From positions 614,517,890 to 614,581,889 of the forward strand of contig NC_056730.1 of NCBI RefSeq assembly GCF_019279795.1: a DNA stretch of 64,000 nt, written 5' to 3'. Both the position numbers and the translations under genes were made by a program. This DNA comes from Protopterus annectens (lineage: Eukaryota; Chordata; Ceratodontiformes; Protopteridae). Shown here in pieces: positions 11,937 to 24,000 of this stretch. Under the pieces are notes generated by a model, which worked only from the letters and a program-made list of their open reading frames with translations, was not told the origin of the DNA and did not search any database. The stretch's first letter is position 1, and the number at the start of each line of letters is the position of its first letter.

Positions 11937-12077
11937 TGTTACTTTTTAGTTTTATTATGCCACAATAAAATATTTTGGCTTGCCTTTCCTTTTTGCTGGC
12001 TCGTTTTGTGGATTTGGAATATCTATGGTTGGAGCCGTGCACTTGTTCCACCTTGCGTGATATTGGTTTATTCTTGT

Positions 12078-12151
12078 TGTCTCTTAAAGTATACCTGCAC
12101 AATGGAACACAACCACCAAATACTACACATTGCACACTTTTCAGTCTGGTA
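12078..12151 (+). repeat. Right 74-bp direct repeat flanking P1
   Basis: Partner of 10,610-10,682. Confidence 0.85.
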
Positions 12152-12204
12152 ATATGCAGAACTTGAAATATTTTGACAGATGACCATGCCTATATATCCA
12201 TTTT

Positions 12205-12870
<666 letters not shown>

Positions 12871-12879
12871 TCGCTTATC

Positions 12880-13650
12880 TGCAGTACTCCCATCAGGGCA
12901 AGGTCAGAGACTGGCCTGTAGGCCAGGCACAAGTCACCTCATCCTATATGATACAGATTGCAGTGACAGGGCAGTCTATCCACATACATCTTGTTATGGT
13001 TTGTAGGCCTTGTAGTTTCTTGGTGAGAAACCCCTGTGGTCTATACAGCTGCTCCGGGTGTCTAGTGAGGTACATGCAAAAGGAAGCATTATACTATATT
13101 AGTGATGAGGTTTGAGTACAGTGCTGTTATATCATCCTCAGAACTGGATATGATGGCCTGACTTATAAGGAGCACAGCATAGCCTTCCCATACCACTGTG
13201 GAAACTTGGTGGTCGAAATTCAGATTGCTATCTGTGTGTGCTCCCATGTCTTGCATCACTGGGTTTCAGCACAGAGGAGTGTTGTCAATGCTGTAATTAG
13301 CAGGGAATTCCACTTTGCAGAAGACCACAATAATGACACATGTTTGCATTTATTTTTAGGCCATGTGACTTTGGCACCAGTCAGTTGTCTGTGTTAGCCT
13401 CTCATGTAGTAGGTTATCATCATTGGTGGACTCAATGACTGCACCCAATATGCAGGAATCAACAAACCTGGTAAGCCAAAGGCTGCATAGTTTAGCCTGG
13501 ATTATCAAGAAGTAGATTCCAAACAGTAAAGGGCCAAGCACAGATCCTTGGGGAATGCCAGTGGTGATAGCTCTCCTGGTAGAGGTTGATTCACTAACTT
13601 TCACAGTATGTGTTCTGTCGGAGAGCCAATTAGTTTGTTACGAAAGGAGG
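12880..13650 (-). pseudogene. Old CR1-like RT fragment (B6)
   Basis: The minus-strand frame 13,356-13,604 reads TTGIPQGSVLGPLLFGIYF, then a catalytic-box relic F-V-D-S, then NLLHERLTQTTDWCQSH, matching the other CR1 copies block by block. Leftward, GTGTCTAGTGAGGTACATGC at about 13,058 matches the CR1 segment encoding the MYLTRHL region. It is truncated on both sides and its divergence is high, so it is older than the copies at 28 and 58 kb. Confidence 0.75.
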
Positions 13651-13659
13651 TATTGCCAG

Positions 13660-15600
13660 CCCAGCAAGCTGGAATTTTGTAAATAATTATATGTCGTTTC
13701 CGAATATCAACATAATTTATACTGAAGTTTGACAAAGGGAAATACTGCCATAACAGTTGTCTGGAATCTTGTAAATTATGTGTCATTTACAAATGTCAAC
13801 ATGCTTCATGTAAGATGTCTGTGTTACAAATGTATTAGAGCTGTATGTCCTATAAGATGGTTTGTACAGACATGTGCTGAAGAGGTGCTTAGCAAAGTGC
13901 TGTTTGAAATGTATGCACAGTGTACCCTACTGGAATAGAATAGAAATATACATAAACTATTGTAACTGTTTAAATGTATATTTTAACCGGGGGAACTGGA
14001 ATATAGGAGGTTAACTTGCAAAACTTCAGAAAATTAAATTACTTTATGACTAGGCCATAAAAATATGTTTCCTGTTAGTTTTGGTGCAGCAAGGAGATGC
14101 AGTGTCTAAAACTGGGGAGCTTTCTGTGTTGTTTTGGAAGTGTTTTATTGTTTTGTGACTTCCACCATTTGCCAAGGATCTGAGAGAAAGCCCTGGTCTG
14201 TGTATTTTTACATGTAGATGCTGAATGCTGCCAGCTGCCATCAATGGTTGTTTTCACCTGGTATAGAATCAGATGACAACAAATTATGTCATTCTGCAAG
14301 TTATCCCACCAGAAATATTTGAGATATTAATTTGAGAACTCTCTGAGAAAGAGACTAAGCATTCTGCATTCTGTCTTCAACCTGGCAAGATCCATTCACC
14401 TCACATTTGTCTTGCTCTGAGTAAGTAAGTCTAGGGAGCAGTATAATTCTCTTAGATATAGTCAGGAATATAGCAAAGCTTAGCTTAGATATTTTTTCTT
14501 TATTTATTTAAGACTGCCCTGCAATGTTGCTTTAAATATTTCCTGTGATTTTAAACTCTGATGTCACTGTAACTATATATTTAGTATTGTCTTGTTCTTT
14601 TATTATTTATTATTAAATGTATTTAAACATTTCATTGTGGCTGATCTGTCTAGAGATATTTAAGTTCTGAGAGTACTTGCATGTTTATTTTGTGACTCTG
14701 TGGGCCACTCCTAATAGCCTTGCTCTTGGTCAAACTACCATTTGTATTAATAGTAACATTACACAGTAAGATTGAGCACCCCTTGTTAAGGCCCTTAAAG
14801 TAGCTGATAAGGAGCTGGGTGGTGGCAGTGATAACTACCTTATAGTCTGAGCAAAAGGGGGCATAGCTATTAAACCTATGCCAGCCTTTTCCATATATTT
14901 GTGTGTGTATAAATCAAACCTCAAAGTGTGTTTGTGTAAGCTATTTGGGCAAGGACACAAGGCACTGGTTGGACAGAGAGAGTGCTGGAGGTCTTGGCTT
15001 GGCCACTCAGCTTAGATCTCAGCTCTATAGCTGTGCCAGTGGGGACTCTTTTTGGGGATCTGGAGAAAGGAATAGAAACCAGCCCTCGACTGACTATAGT
15101 CTCTGTATGCTGTTAAGAGAAATTGCACTTGATGCAGAGAGCTGCATCTGGAAGTACAGCATGTGTACCCATCATTCTCACAATATACATCCCCCGCTGG
15201 TGCCAGTGATGAGGACTGAGGCATCTTCATTACCAGTCCAGTGGTGGGGCATCACATTGTTAACCATCTTGTGACATAAGGGTTAATCCAGAGCTGGGAA
15301 AGTTTCTAAACTATACCAAAGTGGGGGATTGTGTCCAAACCCTAAGCCAGATTAAGATAGACAGTATGCACTGTTTTACCATTATACAGGCCAATCACAC
15401 AGAATCAATGAATTGTGACAACATTACAGATCACCTATAGTGTGACTCAGCACCTATAGTGTGACTAACTGACATGGCTGTATATACACTTTAACACACA
15501 CTCCACATGGACTATGTTCCCATAGAAAGGTGTATATCAAAATGCATTTGAGATGTGAGGGGAACAGCACCTGATGCATGAATGTGTAGACACATCCTGA
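13660..15600. other. No gene seen
   Basis: AT-rich DNA with only short unremarkable open frames. A 123-codon frame at 14,903-15,274 shows no domain. The dispersed text matches no repeat family seen elsewhere in the window. Confidence 0.4.
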
Positions 15601-15689
15601 CTCTGCTCATCTGTGAGGTAAACCAACATGTCATCATGGACCTTTTCTAAATGGACACTAGTAGTATCCCGGCTGTGTGCAACAGACAT

Positions 15690-16510
15690 ATGTGAGTTGT
15701 TAATGCTACATCCGTGTCTGTTACATCTGTTAGATGTCCTCAAAGAGGTCATTGAGGCTATGCATGATGACAACACTATCATCCTGTGGAACTTCAACAG
15801 GCCAAGGCATTTGACACAAATCCACACTGAAATTTTCACTCAGCACTGTCAGATGTGGCCATAAACACCTATATTACCAAGTGGGTAGACCACTGGATTA
15901 CGTATGTGGCATCTAAATTATTTATTTATTTATTTAGTTATATTTGTTTACTGGGAAATTCTAGCTGGACACAGGTCATTTTTCAGTGGAGGCCTGGGAG
16001 AAAAGCTCCACAGAACAATAGATGAGATGTAGAGTACATGAAGAACAATTGAATATGCAATCAATAACAAATAATACACACTGTAGTAAACATTAGCTAT
16101 ACATACAATATGAATATAAATATGTTGAAACATGTGAAGTGACCTATATCTCTCTGGTCCAGTGATCAGGTCCATACATCAGGGCTGTCTGCTAACCCCT
16201 TTCCTGTTCATTATTTAAGTCACAGATGTCACAAATGACATGCACATACTGTGTCCAAACAGCTGTCTGGAGGACTACAGACTGTGGGTAATCATTGACT
16301 CAAATTGTTATATTAGTATAATACAGAGAGTATCTACAGACACCAAAGATTGCTGCCACAGCCATGACAACACATGAGATGACACAAAAACATTGGAGGA
16401 CTGGTTACATTATAAAAACAAATACACAGCCCAAGTATAATCTAGACATCACACCCTATTAGCAGACAAATTGGTATGTGACCTGTGCCCTGGGGTAGAT
16501 GGTATGTGGA
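15690..16510 (+). pseudogene. Fossil CR1-like RT fragment (B7), interrupted
   Basis: Plus-strand blocks are recognisable despite frameshifts: CLLHLLDVLKEVIEAM (CR1: CLLNLVDFFETVTKAI), GCCAAGGCATTTGACAC encoding AKAFDT at about 15,801, and INTYITKW at about 15,865. After an inserted L2 tail it continues with SDQVHTSG, LWVIIDS at about 16,284, and TDTKDCCHSH at about 16,337. The order follows the intact CR1 RT. Its beginning and end cannot be fixed precisely. Confidence 0.6.
15917..16150 (-). mobile_element. L2-like LINE 3' tail (A3) inside the fossil CR1
   Basis: (ATTT)n at 15,917-15,934, then the conserved TTTGTTTACTGGG and GGAGAAAAGCTCCAC blocks, all in minus orientation. CR1-like coding relics lie on both sides, so this truncated copy inserted later. 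The right-hand limit is approximate. Confidence 0.7.
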
Positions 16511-16908
16511 ACATTCACCAGCATGTGGCCACATTGCTGAATACCCCCTTGTATGTAACCCAACTACTGACTATGTGCAGGACATCCACATCAAATACCA
16601 TTATAACTCCATATTTCACAGCCTTCATCACACCAATAACTGAGTAGAATGCACCCTTCTTCGTGTACATCCCTACCCATCTTCTAGTGATGTATAACTG
16701 AGGTTTACCACCTTTGCCACATTGAATTGCCACACATCTTATTGGCCATACCTTGGTATTCTTTTTGTTGCATACAAATTTCTGTCATGGTACAGAACAC
16801 CCATCAAGGTGTTACACCAGATACGTGTTCCAATGATGCACACAGTACATACATAGCTGTTTGAGAACATTGATGGCATGGGTTACATTCTTGGCAGTGT
16901 GGATTGTG

Positions 16909-16971
<63 letters not shown>

Positions 16972-17207
16972 ATGCACACCAGTCAACTAGCCTGTAGTGG
17001 TCATAATGTCACATAGAAGTATAGCAGTGTCCCTCATAACATCTCCAGCAGATGTTACAATGTCAGGACAGTGTGCTTGATTACCCTTACAGAATGCTGA
17101 CATGTCATATAAGTTGTACAAGTGTGTTTGTGCAGAACCATCTATGATCACTCAGAATCACATATATTATGCCAGAGACATGGGCTTACTTGTGGTATTA
17201 TTCTGAT
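16511..17207. other. No gene; one (CT)n(AT)n microsatellite
   Basis: A (CT)n run (about 16,911-16,929) merges into (AT)n up to about 16,968. The rest shows no gene. A CR1 continuation up to about 16.7 kb is possible but too diverged to support. Confidence 0.5.
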
Positions 17208-17280
17208 AGGTTCATATGTTCATAGGTGTTTACTAGGCTAATGACCACAACAGCCTTTTTAAGCCTAACCATGCACCCCA
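17208..17280 (-). mobile_element. CR1/SINE 3' tail fragment
   Basis: The minus strand ends in TATGAACC-type octamers preceded by a TTAGCCTAGTAAAC block, the same tail as the CR1 and the SINE at 18.1 kb. It is only about 70 bp and directly abuts the (TTTA)n end of the next L2-like copy. Confidence 0.6.
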
Positions 17281-17462
17281 AATTTATTGTATTTATTTAT
17301 TTTATATTTGTTCACTGGGTTTATCTGACTGTGCTGAGTAGCCCTTTTTCAGAGGAGGCCCTAGGAGAAAAGCTCCACATACAATACAATTATCATTTAA
17401 CAGAAGCAATTAACCACAGAAATTCAAAATTTTTACAAAACGTTTAAATAGATGCAGTTAGA

Positions 17463-17585
17463 TGTTCATAGGTTCATACTAGGCTATCTGCCCGAGGGCA
17501 TTTACACGCCTAGCCCATAGTTTTGTGGCTTACGCCACCCCTTTAGTATGGGGAACTATACCCATTATTTTGCTGTGCCTCATAT
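17463..17585 (-). mobile_element. CR1 3'-end fragment nested in L2-like copy
   Basis: Octamer end, then ACTAGGCTATCTGCCCGAGGGCATTTA-type text (in two blocks), then GTGGCTTACGCCACCC, matching the CR1 3' UTR at 58,555-58,640. About 120 bp long, non-coding. Confidence 0.8.
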
Positions 17586-17885
17586 GAGATGTCATATGAA
17601 AAAAATAATTTTGGCATTAGAGGTAAAAGTACACAATAAAATCATATTGTCAGTTGCAGCTTAGCATGCATCCTTCTGATGAACATGTATCTAAGGTGTT
17701 TACCGTTATGGTTTTAAAAGACAGGTGAAAGACTAGATAAAGAAGGCTAGATGCAGCATGGCTAAAGAATTAGTAGAGGGCAGGAGGTAGATTGTTATTA
17801 AAATTGAAAGGATGTTAATGGAGGGTGCGTACAGTGGCAAGACCAGTGGCTTTTTAAGTATTCTTTGGTAGCTGCCTTGAAATGT

Positions 17886-20505
17886 TTAAGTTACTTGAGG
17901 GTCCTGATTTATAGTGGAAGCCTGTTCCAAGGAATAGTAGGATGATAGTGAAGAGGTTGCACCCAAATTTAGTCTTGGGTTTGTAGATTTGTAGCAGGTC
18001 TTGGTTGGAACTCTGGGGAGGTCTAGTAGGAGAATAATGGGAGATGAGAGAAGATAGAGTAGGAAGGCTGGTATAGGATAGAGTGAATAATCTGGAGCTG
18101 AGAGAAGAGAAGCTGGTGGGGTAATTTTCATAGGTTCATAGGTTAGTACTAAGCTAACTGCCCTTTTGAGCCATTTTAAGCTTAGCCAATTATCCCTTGT
18201 GAGACTCAAACCCTGCACCTTGTGTTTGTAAGGCAAACACCTTAACCATTAGGCCACCCTCCCAACTTTTAGCCAGTTTATGTGTTTTAGTGAGAGACAG
18301 TGATGAGATTCGTAAATTTGATGAGCAGAGAATCTAGCTACCTTGTTGTAGGTATATTTTAATATGGCTAGGAGTGAGGAGATGAGATTTATTAGAATTT
18401 GAGAGCTATACATTAGACTGGGTAGGATGCAAGCATGAGAGATACTAACCTTTGCTTTGATGGTGAGTAACTTCTTGTTTTGGTAAAGGAGCCCTAGTTT
18501 CTGATGAGTCGTCCTGATACAATTATTTACATGTAAGTCAAATTTAAGTTGATCATCGATGGTAACGCCTAAGAGTTTTGTGCTGGATTCCACCTTGATG
18601 GAAGTGTTATTAAGAGACAGTAAAGAGAAGGAGGATTTAATGTGGTTAATGTTTTTGTGGAGAAAAGAGTAATAGTTTCATTTTTTTTTTAGGGTTAAGG
18701 ATAAGCTGGTCATTGGAGAGCCAGGTTTCAAATGAATTAAAGGATGTCTGGGTAGCTGAGAAGAGCTCAGAGGGAAAGTCCGCAATAGTGATGACTGTAG
18801 AGTCATCTGCATATTGTACCAGGGATGACTGAGAGCGAGAAGTGTTGAGTAAATTAGTAAAGATATTGAAAAGTAATGGACCAAGAATAGATCCTTGGGG
18901 AACACCCATTTTTACTGGGAGAAGAGAGGAGAGTTCAGAGTGCCATCTCACTGATTGCAGTTTGTCAGTGAAATAGCTGGAAAACTATGTGACAGTAGCA
19001 ATGGAGAGGTTAAGGTGAGACAGTTTGTTCAGTAGAAGAGGGACAGTGTCAAAAGCTTTGGAAACGTCAAAGAATAGGTAAGAGATAAGTCTGCTGTCAT
19101 CTCTGGCTAGAGAAATAGTCTTAAGGAAGGATATAAGGGCTGTAGTAGTGCTATGTTTAGGAAGAAAGCTATGTTGAGTGGGTGTGACCAGATTTTCCTG
19201 TATTAGATATCGTATGACTTGTTTACGTCTACATTTTCCCAGTACTTTAGGGAGATGTGAGAGGATAGCAATAAGTCTAAAATTGGTGATTTCAGTGGAG
19301 TTACCTCCTTTGTGTATAGCTAGAGCATACAAGTGTTTCCAGATGGAAGGGACTTGAGACTCAGAGATGGAGCAGTTAATTAAGATAGATACAGGGAGAG
19401 CGAGAGAGTCAGCTGCTAACTAAAGGAAAAAGGAAGGGATATTGTCAGCTGATGCTGAGCATGGTTTTAATTTGAAGAGTAGAGATTTGATGTAGCTAGT
19501 AGGAACAGGTTTGAGGGAAAAAGTATTAGAAGAGTATATAGTAGGAGCAGGTTCTGAGGAGTTTGAAGTGTTGGTAGTAGAGGGGTTATGGTTAGGGTGA
19601 AATAACTTAGATATGGATTCGATAAAATAGGTGTTAAATGTGGTGGCTGTTTCTTCTGGTGTCTTGTCCGGGCATGGATTGGGTGAACAAGGACTACCAG
19701 GATGCAATATTTGGTTTATCGAGTTCCAACATTTTTTGGGATTAGATCTTAAAGCTCTAGGAAGGTTGTAGTAGAAGTCTTTTTTGTCTTTATTAATGTG
19801 TTTTTTTGTTAGATTTCTGAGTTCTTTATATTTTTGAAAGTCTGTAAGGAGCTTAGTTTTTATCCATGTTTTCCATGATCTGTCTCTAGTTTTCATTAGG
19901 GTATGAGTTTCATTAGATAACCATGGAGATATGTTAGATTTTATATGGACTGTGTGGAGAGGATCAAGTGAATTAAGAATGCTAAGGAAGGTGGAGTTGA
20001 AAGACTGGACTGCTTCTTTGAGGGTGAGATAGGTAAGGAATTTCCAGTTTACTCTACAGAGGAGGGCTTTAAAAGTCTCTGGGTGGAAGTTAATTTGCAA
20101 CAGGTTATAAATCTGTGTAGTTTAGTGAAGTGGAGAGTGAATCTAAGCCCTTTCACTGAGGAGTGATCACTCAGGGAGTTGGGTAGGGTTTCAGGGTTAT
20201 GGTATTTGGAGGGATTAGAGACTAGTATCTAGTGAATGAGTGCTAGGAATGTGTGAGTTGTTGGTATGGGTGGGTTCAGAGATTAGTTGTGTAAAGTTAT
20301 ATAAATTAATGTGTTAGGGAAAATTTGGAGGACAGAGAGTTAACCAGTTAATATTTACATCCTCATGGAGGATGGTTTCATTGGGAATATGTTGAGAGAA
20401 GTATGACAGAATGTTTTCCTGCAGAGGAATGTTATCCTCTGGTGGAATGTAGATAGCTGCTACAGTAATAGTAGTATAGTTATCGAGTTTAAGCCAAAAC
20501 TCCAA
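17886..20505 (-). pseudogene. L2-like ORF2 of copy A4, broken and SINE-interrupted
   Basis: In protein order: endonuclease middle (VAAIYIPPEDN, 20.3-20.5 kb; the GDFN motif reads EDVN), connector with SINQILHPG (about 19.7 kb), RT with ITNFRLIAILSHLPK (about 19.25 kb), LISYLFFDVSKAFDTVP (about 19.07 kb), GVPQGSILGPLLFNIF (about 18.9 kb), an intact Y-A-D-D at 18,802-18,813, and the C-terminal thumb region. Several frameshifts separate the blocks. The frame ending at WLK at 18,268 resumes as LPHQLL to the left of the SINE at about 18,126, so the SINE entered a readable frame. Confidence 0.8.
18127..18267 (-). mobile_element. tRNA-derived SINE with CR1-type tail
   Basis: On the minus strand: GTTGGGAGGG, then an A-box-like TGGCCTAATGGTTA (18,243-18,256), then a B-box-like GGTTTGAGTCTC (18,201-18,212), a short body, and a tail that reads GGGCAGTTAGCTTAGTACTA plus two CCTATGAA octamers. 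The CR1 copies end GGGCAGATAGCCTAGTACCTA plus the same octamers. A Pol III head with a LINE-matching tail is the standard SINE design, in which the partner LINE mobilises the SINE. About 140 bp long, inserted in the L2-like ORF2. Confidence 0.85.
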
Positions 20506-20520
20506 GTTCTGATACCCTTG

Positions 20521-20841
20521 ATAAGTGTAAGCAGGGGCTTGGTAGATGAACCATTTACAGTTTACCTGTGTCCATTAGAGACATAGGTGAGATTGTCCAT
20601 GAATGAGAGAGATTCTTTTGCTGTTATCCATCAGCCTGTAACTGCATCCCACTTGCTGGAGACCTCTGCTGGCATTACAGTCATATGCAGGCAAATCAGC
20701 TTGCACAGCTTCACAATATGCAGTAAACCCCAACTGTATATAACATCCCTAATAGATGTCCTCTCCATTGTTCATGTCAGGATTCTTATCTCACAAAAAC
20801 ATCTTCTCTATTGTTATGTTACCTTGTCTGACAGTCACATA
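20521..20841. other. Spacer between head-to-head L2-like copies
   Basis: No motif recognised. A 131-codon open frame (20,587-20,982) runs into the 97-bp tandem repeat and has no family features. Confidence 0.4.
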
Positions 20842-21037
20842 ATATATATTTGCATAGATATGCAGCTTACCCCATACCCTCTTGACTTGAAATCCCCTTT
20901 TCCTACCTCACCCGGCCTTTTTTTTCTTCCTTATATATTTATATATTTGCATATATATGCAGCTTACCCCATACCCTCTTGACTTGAAATCCCCTTTTCC
21001 TACCTCACCCGGCCTTTTTTTTCTTTCTTATATCTGG
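20842..21037 (+). repeat. Two-copy 97-bp tandem duplication
   Basis: TGCAGCTTACCCCATACCC begins at 20,861 and again at 20,958. Each unit ends in CCCGGCC plus a T-run. It lies immediately upstream of the plus-strand L2-like element and may belong to its 5' UTR. Confidence 0.9.
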
Positions 21038-24000
21038 ACTGCCTGCTCATCTATTTCTTTGTTTTAATGCTTCCTCTCCCCATTACTACAGAGATCGGCC
21101 ACTAGGTGGCAGTATTTCACCAACTACTACCCCCCTTCCATCTCTCCTTCCAACTTACTATAACATCTCCACTACACACCTCTCCTTTTCGCTACTTACT
21201 ATTGGTCCTAGCCTCCAGCCAGCTCTCGACACTTGTCGTTCCCTCACGCATACACCTACAATCACTAACCTTCCTACCTAGCTCCCTCCATACTTAACTT
21301 TATCCTGACTGATTGTTTCCTCTCTCTGTCCTGATGTCTTCTTCCTTGTGTCTACCCGCTCCGTTCGCCCTACGGGCTCACTCCGCTCCCCTACCCTACC
21401 CCCAAATCTCACCCACCCCCAGTGGTCCTACACTTATACTTACTTAGCCACTCCCTCCTCAACTTCCACCCAATCACACATACCCCCATTTAAACTAATC
21501 AGACACACCCTTACTCATTCCCTATAACACTACACCACTACTTTTGACTATATTACCTTAGCCCTCCTCTACTACTTAACAAGAACTAACTCCCTCCTCT
21601 CTACACCCTCCTTATCTACTTCCACTACTTACTTCTACTACTCACAAATTTTAACCCTCCCATTTAACACTTCCTATTCTCAATCTCAGTGAAAAATGGC
21701 TTCAACTACCTTAACCAAATTAATATTCCTAGCTATACTTCCTACTATCCTCACCTCCACCTACCTCCTCACTTTTTTCGAAAAACTGCAATATTACCAT
21801 TTCAACTGCTCTCTAAAACAAACAGCAATTCACACATCCATACTCACTTGCAATCACACTAATATCACTTCCATTCCTAGCTATCTACTACCCAAATTCC
21901 ACAGAGTCTCCCACTCTAAATATAATAATCATACTATAAAAAGAGAGAAATATTTACTTTACCTAAAATACAATGCAGCAACAAAACCTCTCAATCTCTC
22001 CTTACTAGATGGTGACATCCACCCAAACCCTGGCCCTGACAATACTACTACCCTAACAGCCCAGCCTAAACTCCCCAACTCACTCCTAATAGGACATCTA
22101 AACATCCGTAGCCTTAACAATAAAGTAGCTCATCTCCATGCCCTTCTAGATATTCACTCCTTTGATATCCTTCGCCTAACAGAAACTTGGTTGAAACCAG
22201 GAACCAAAGACAACGAAATTATCCCCCAAGGCTACAATATCATTAGAGAAGACCGAATAAAATGCAAGGGAGGGGGCTTAGCAGTTATATTTAAAGATGG
22301 ATTTCACATCTCCACACTCCCATATAACCCTCCTCAAGATAGTAATGCCGAAGTCCTAGTCACCAAACTCCAAATCAACCCTAACAAAGCTTTATACCTC
22401 ATCTGTACCTACCTACCTCCCGGTAATAATATCAGCACAATTGAAGCTATATTAAACTGGGCATCCTCAACTTACCCCCAAGAAACAGTAATACTAGGTG
22501 ATTTTAATACCGACTGGAAAAAAGTCAATACAGATAACCCCACTTCTCACATTAACCTGCATGGCTTTAATCAAACTATCACCTCCACGACCAGAATTAA
22601 TAAACCAAACAAAAAAGAGACTACCTTAGACTGGATACTAATAAATAGACAGGAGCAAGCTTATAAGATAGGCACTCTCCCAGATGATGTAAGTGATCAT
22701 ATGTTGACCTACATCATAAGACAAAAACATGACCTACCTAAACCCCCCACTTTTAGGATTGCGCGGTCCAATAAACACTTTAGCCCAGAATCATTCCAAA
22801 ATGAACTTAGTGCCTGTAACTGGTACCCTTTAAAAACTCTACCACTTGAAGAGGCTATAAAATATCTAAACTCTACTTTTTTATCAATTCTTGATAAACA
22901 TGCACCTAAACGGTCGATCCGAATTAAATCCAAACCAGCCCCCTGGCTTTCCAAAGAAACCAGGCAAAAAATTCTACTAAGGAACAAATCTTGGGCTAAA
23001 TGGAGGGCTAACAAAACTATCTCTGATCAACAAAATTTTAGGCAACTAAGAAATTATTCAAAAAAGGCAATACTTACAGATAAAAAGAACTATTACTGTA
23101 AACTACAACAAAACCATCAAAACAATCCCCAAAAATTTTGGTCTAGCATAAACAAACTCCTGTCCTCTGGACACTCATACACCTACCCCTCTTGAGGCTG
23201 ATCCCAATACCCCCCTACAAACAGCCAATACATTTAATACTTTCTTCACAGAGACCATACAAACACTAGCCAGTCAGCTAATCCCAGACAACTCAAGCCT
23301 TCACGCCACAACATTACCTCCACTATCAACATTTAAACTGCAACCTATCTCGACTACTCTCATCTGTAAATTCATCCAAAAACTTAAGCCCTGCACACCT
23401 TCTGCTGACCAAATACCATCAGAATACTTGCAAAAAGCAGCTAAGGTAATTGCATACCCTGTATCCATCCTCATCAACAGAACCTTTACAGAAGGAATGA
23501 TTCCAGACATTTGGAAAATCTCCCATATTATTCCCCTACATAAAGGTGGGAACTCAAATGATTACTCTAATTACAGACCTATAGCTCTATTATCTCCTTT
23601 AGCCAAAATAATGGAAAAGTGCATGCACCAACAACTACTACATCATTTATCTCAACACAACATTCTAGCAAATTGTCAACATGGTTTTAGACCATCACAC
23701 AGTACCACAACTGCCCTGCTATCTTTTATAGATACCATCAATAGAAACCGCAACAACAATAACCTCTCATCTGCTCTCTTTATCGACCTCTCAAAAGCTT
23801 TTGACATGGTCAACCATGCCCTTCTCATCAACATTCTAAAGTCCCTCTCCTTTGACCATCTGACTATTAAATGGTTTAGGTCTTATCTGTGCAATAGGCA
23901 ACAAGCAGTTCTCTGGCTAAACAACATATCGTCCCTTCAGCCAGTTACCCTCGGAGTCCCTCAAGGCTCTATTCTAGGACCACTTCTCTTCTCACTATTT

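Larger units (their letters stand above)
10683..12077 (+). mobile_element. 5'-truncated Penelope-like element (P1)
   Basis: A 1.4-kb insertion holds the C-terminal part of a Penelope-like polyprotein (the tail of the RT region, a Cys-rich linker and the GIY-YIG nuclease), an AT-rich 3' UTR, and a hammerhead-like motif near the 3' end. It is bounded exactly by 73/74-bp direct repeats. Its protein is closely related to that of the element at 32-35 kb: both share LLHAS..HP, NIPKSQF, GCFPCGHC and FYVGQTSRPL. Confidence 0.85.
17285..20520 (-). mobile_element. L2-like LINE (A4) with two nested insertions
   Basis: The (TTTA)n tail and GGAGAAAAGCTCCAC block are at 17,285-17,382. Coding homology runs from about 17.9 to 20.5 kb on the minus strand. 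A CR1 3' fragment (17,463-17,585) lies in its 3' UTR and a tRNA-derived SINE (18,127-18,267) in its coding region. The 5' limit falls inside the endonuclease. It is head-to-head with the plus-strand L2-like copy that starts near 21 kb. Confidence 0.8.

Noticed and set aside
10610-12151. Direct repeats considered as pseudo-LTRs of Penelope P1
   Set aside because: The 73-bp sequence has no hammerhead motif and is not found in P2; it lies outside the element's 3' UTR, so flanking duplication is the simpler reading.
14903-15274. 123-codon open frame
   Set aside because: No recognisable motif, no homologous copy in the window, and no splice or promoter context.
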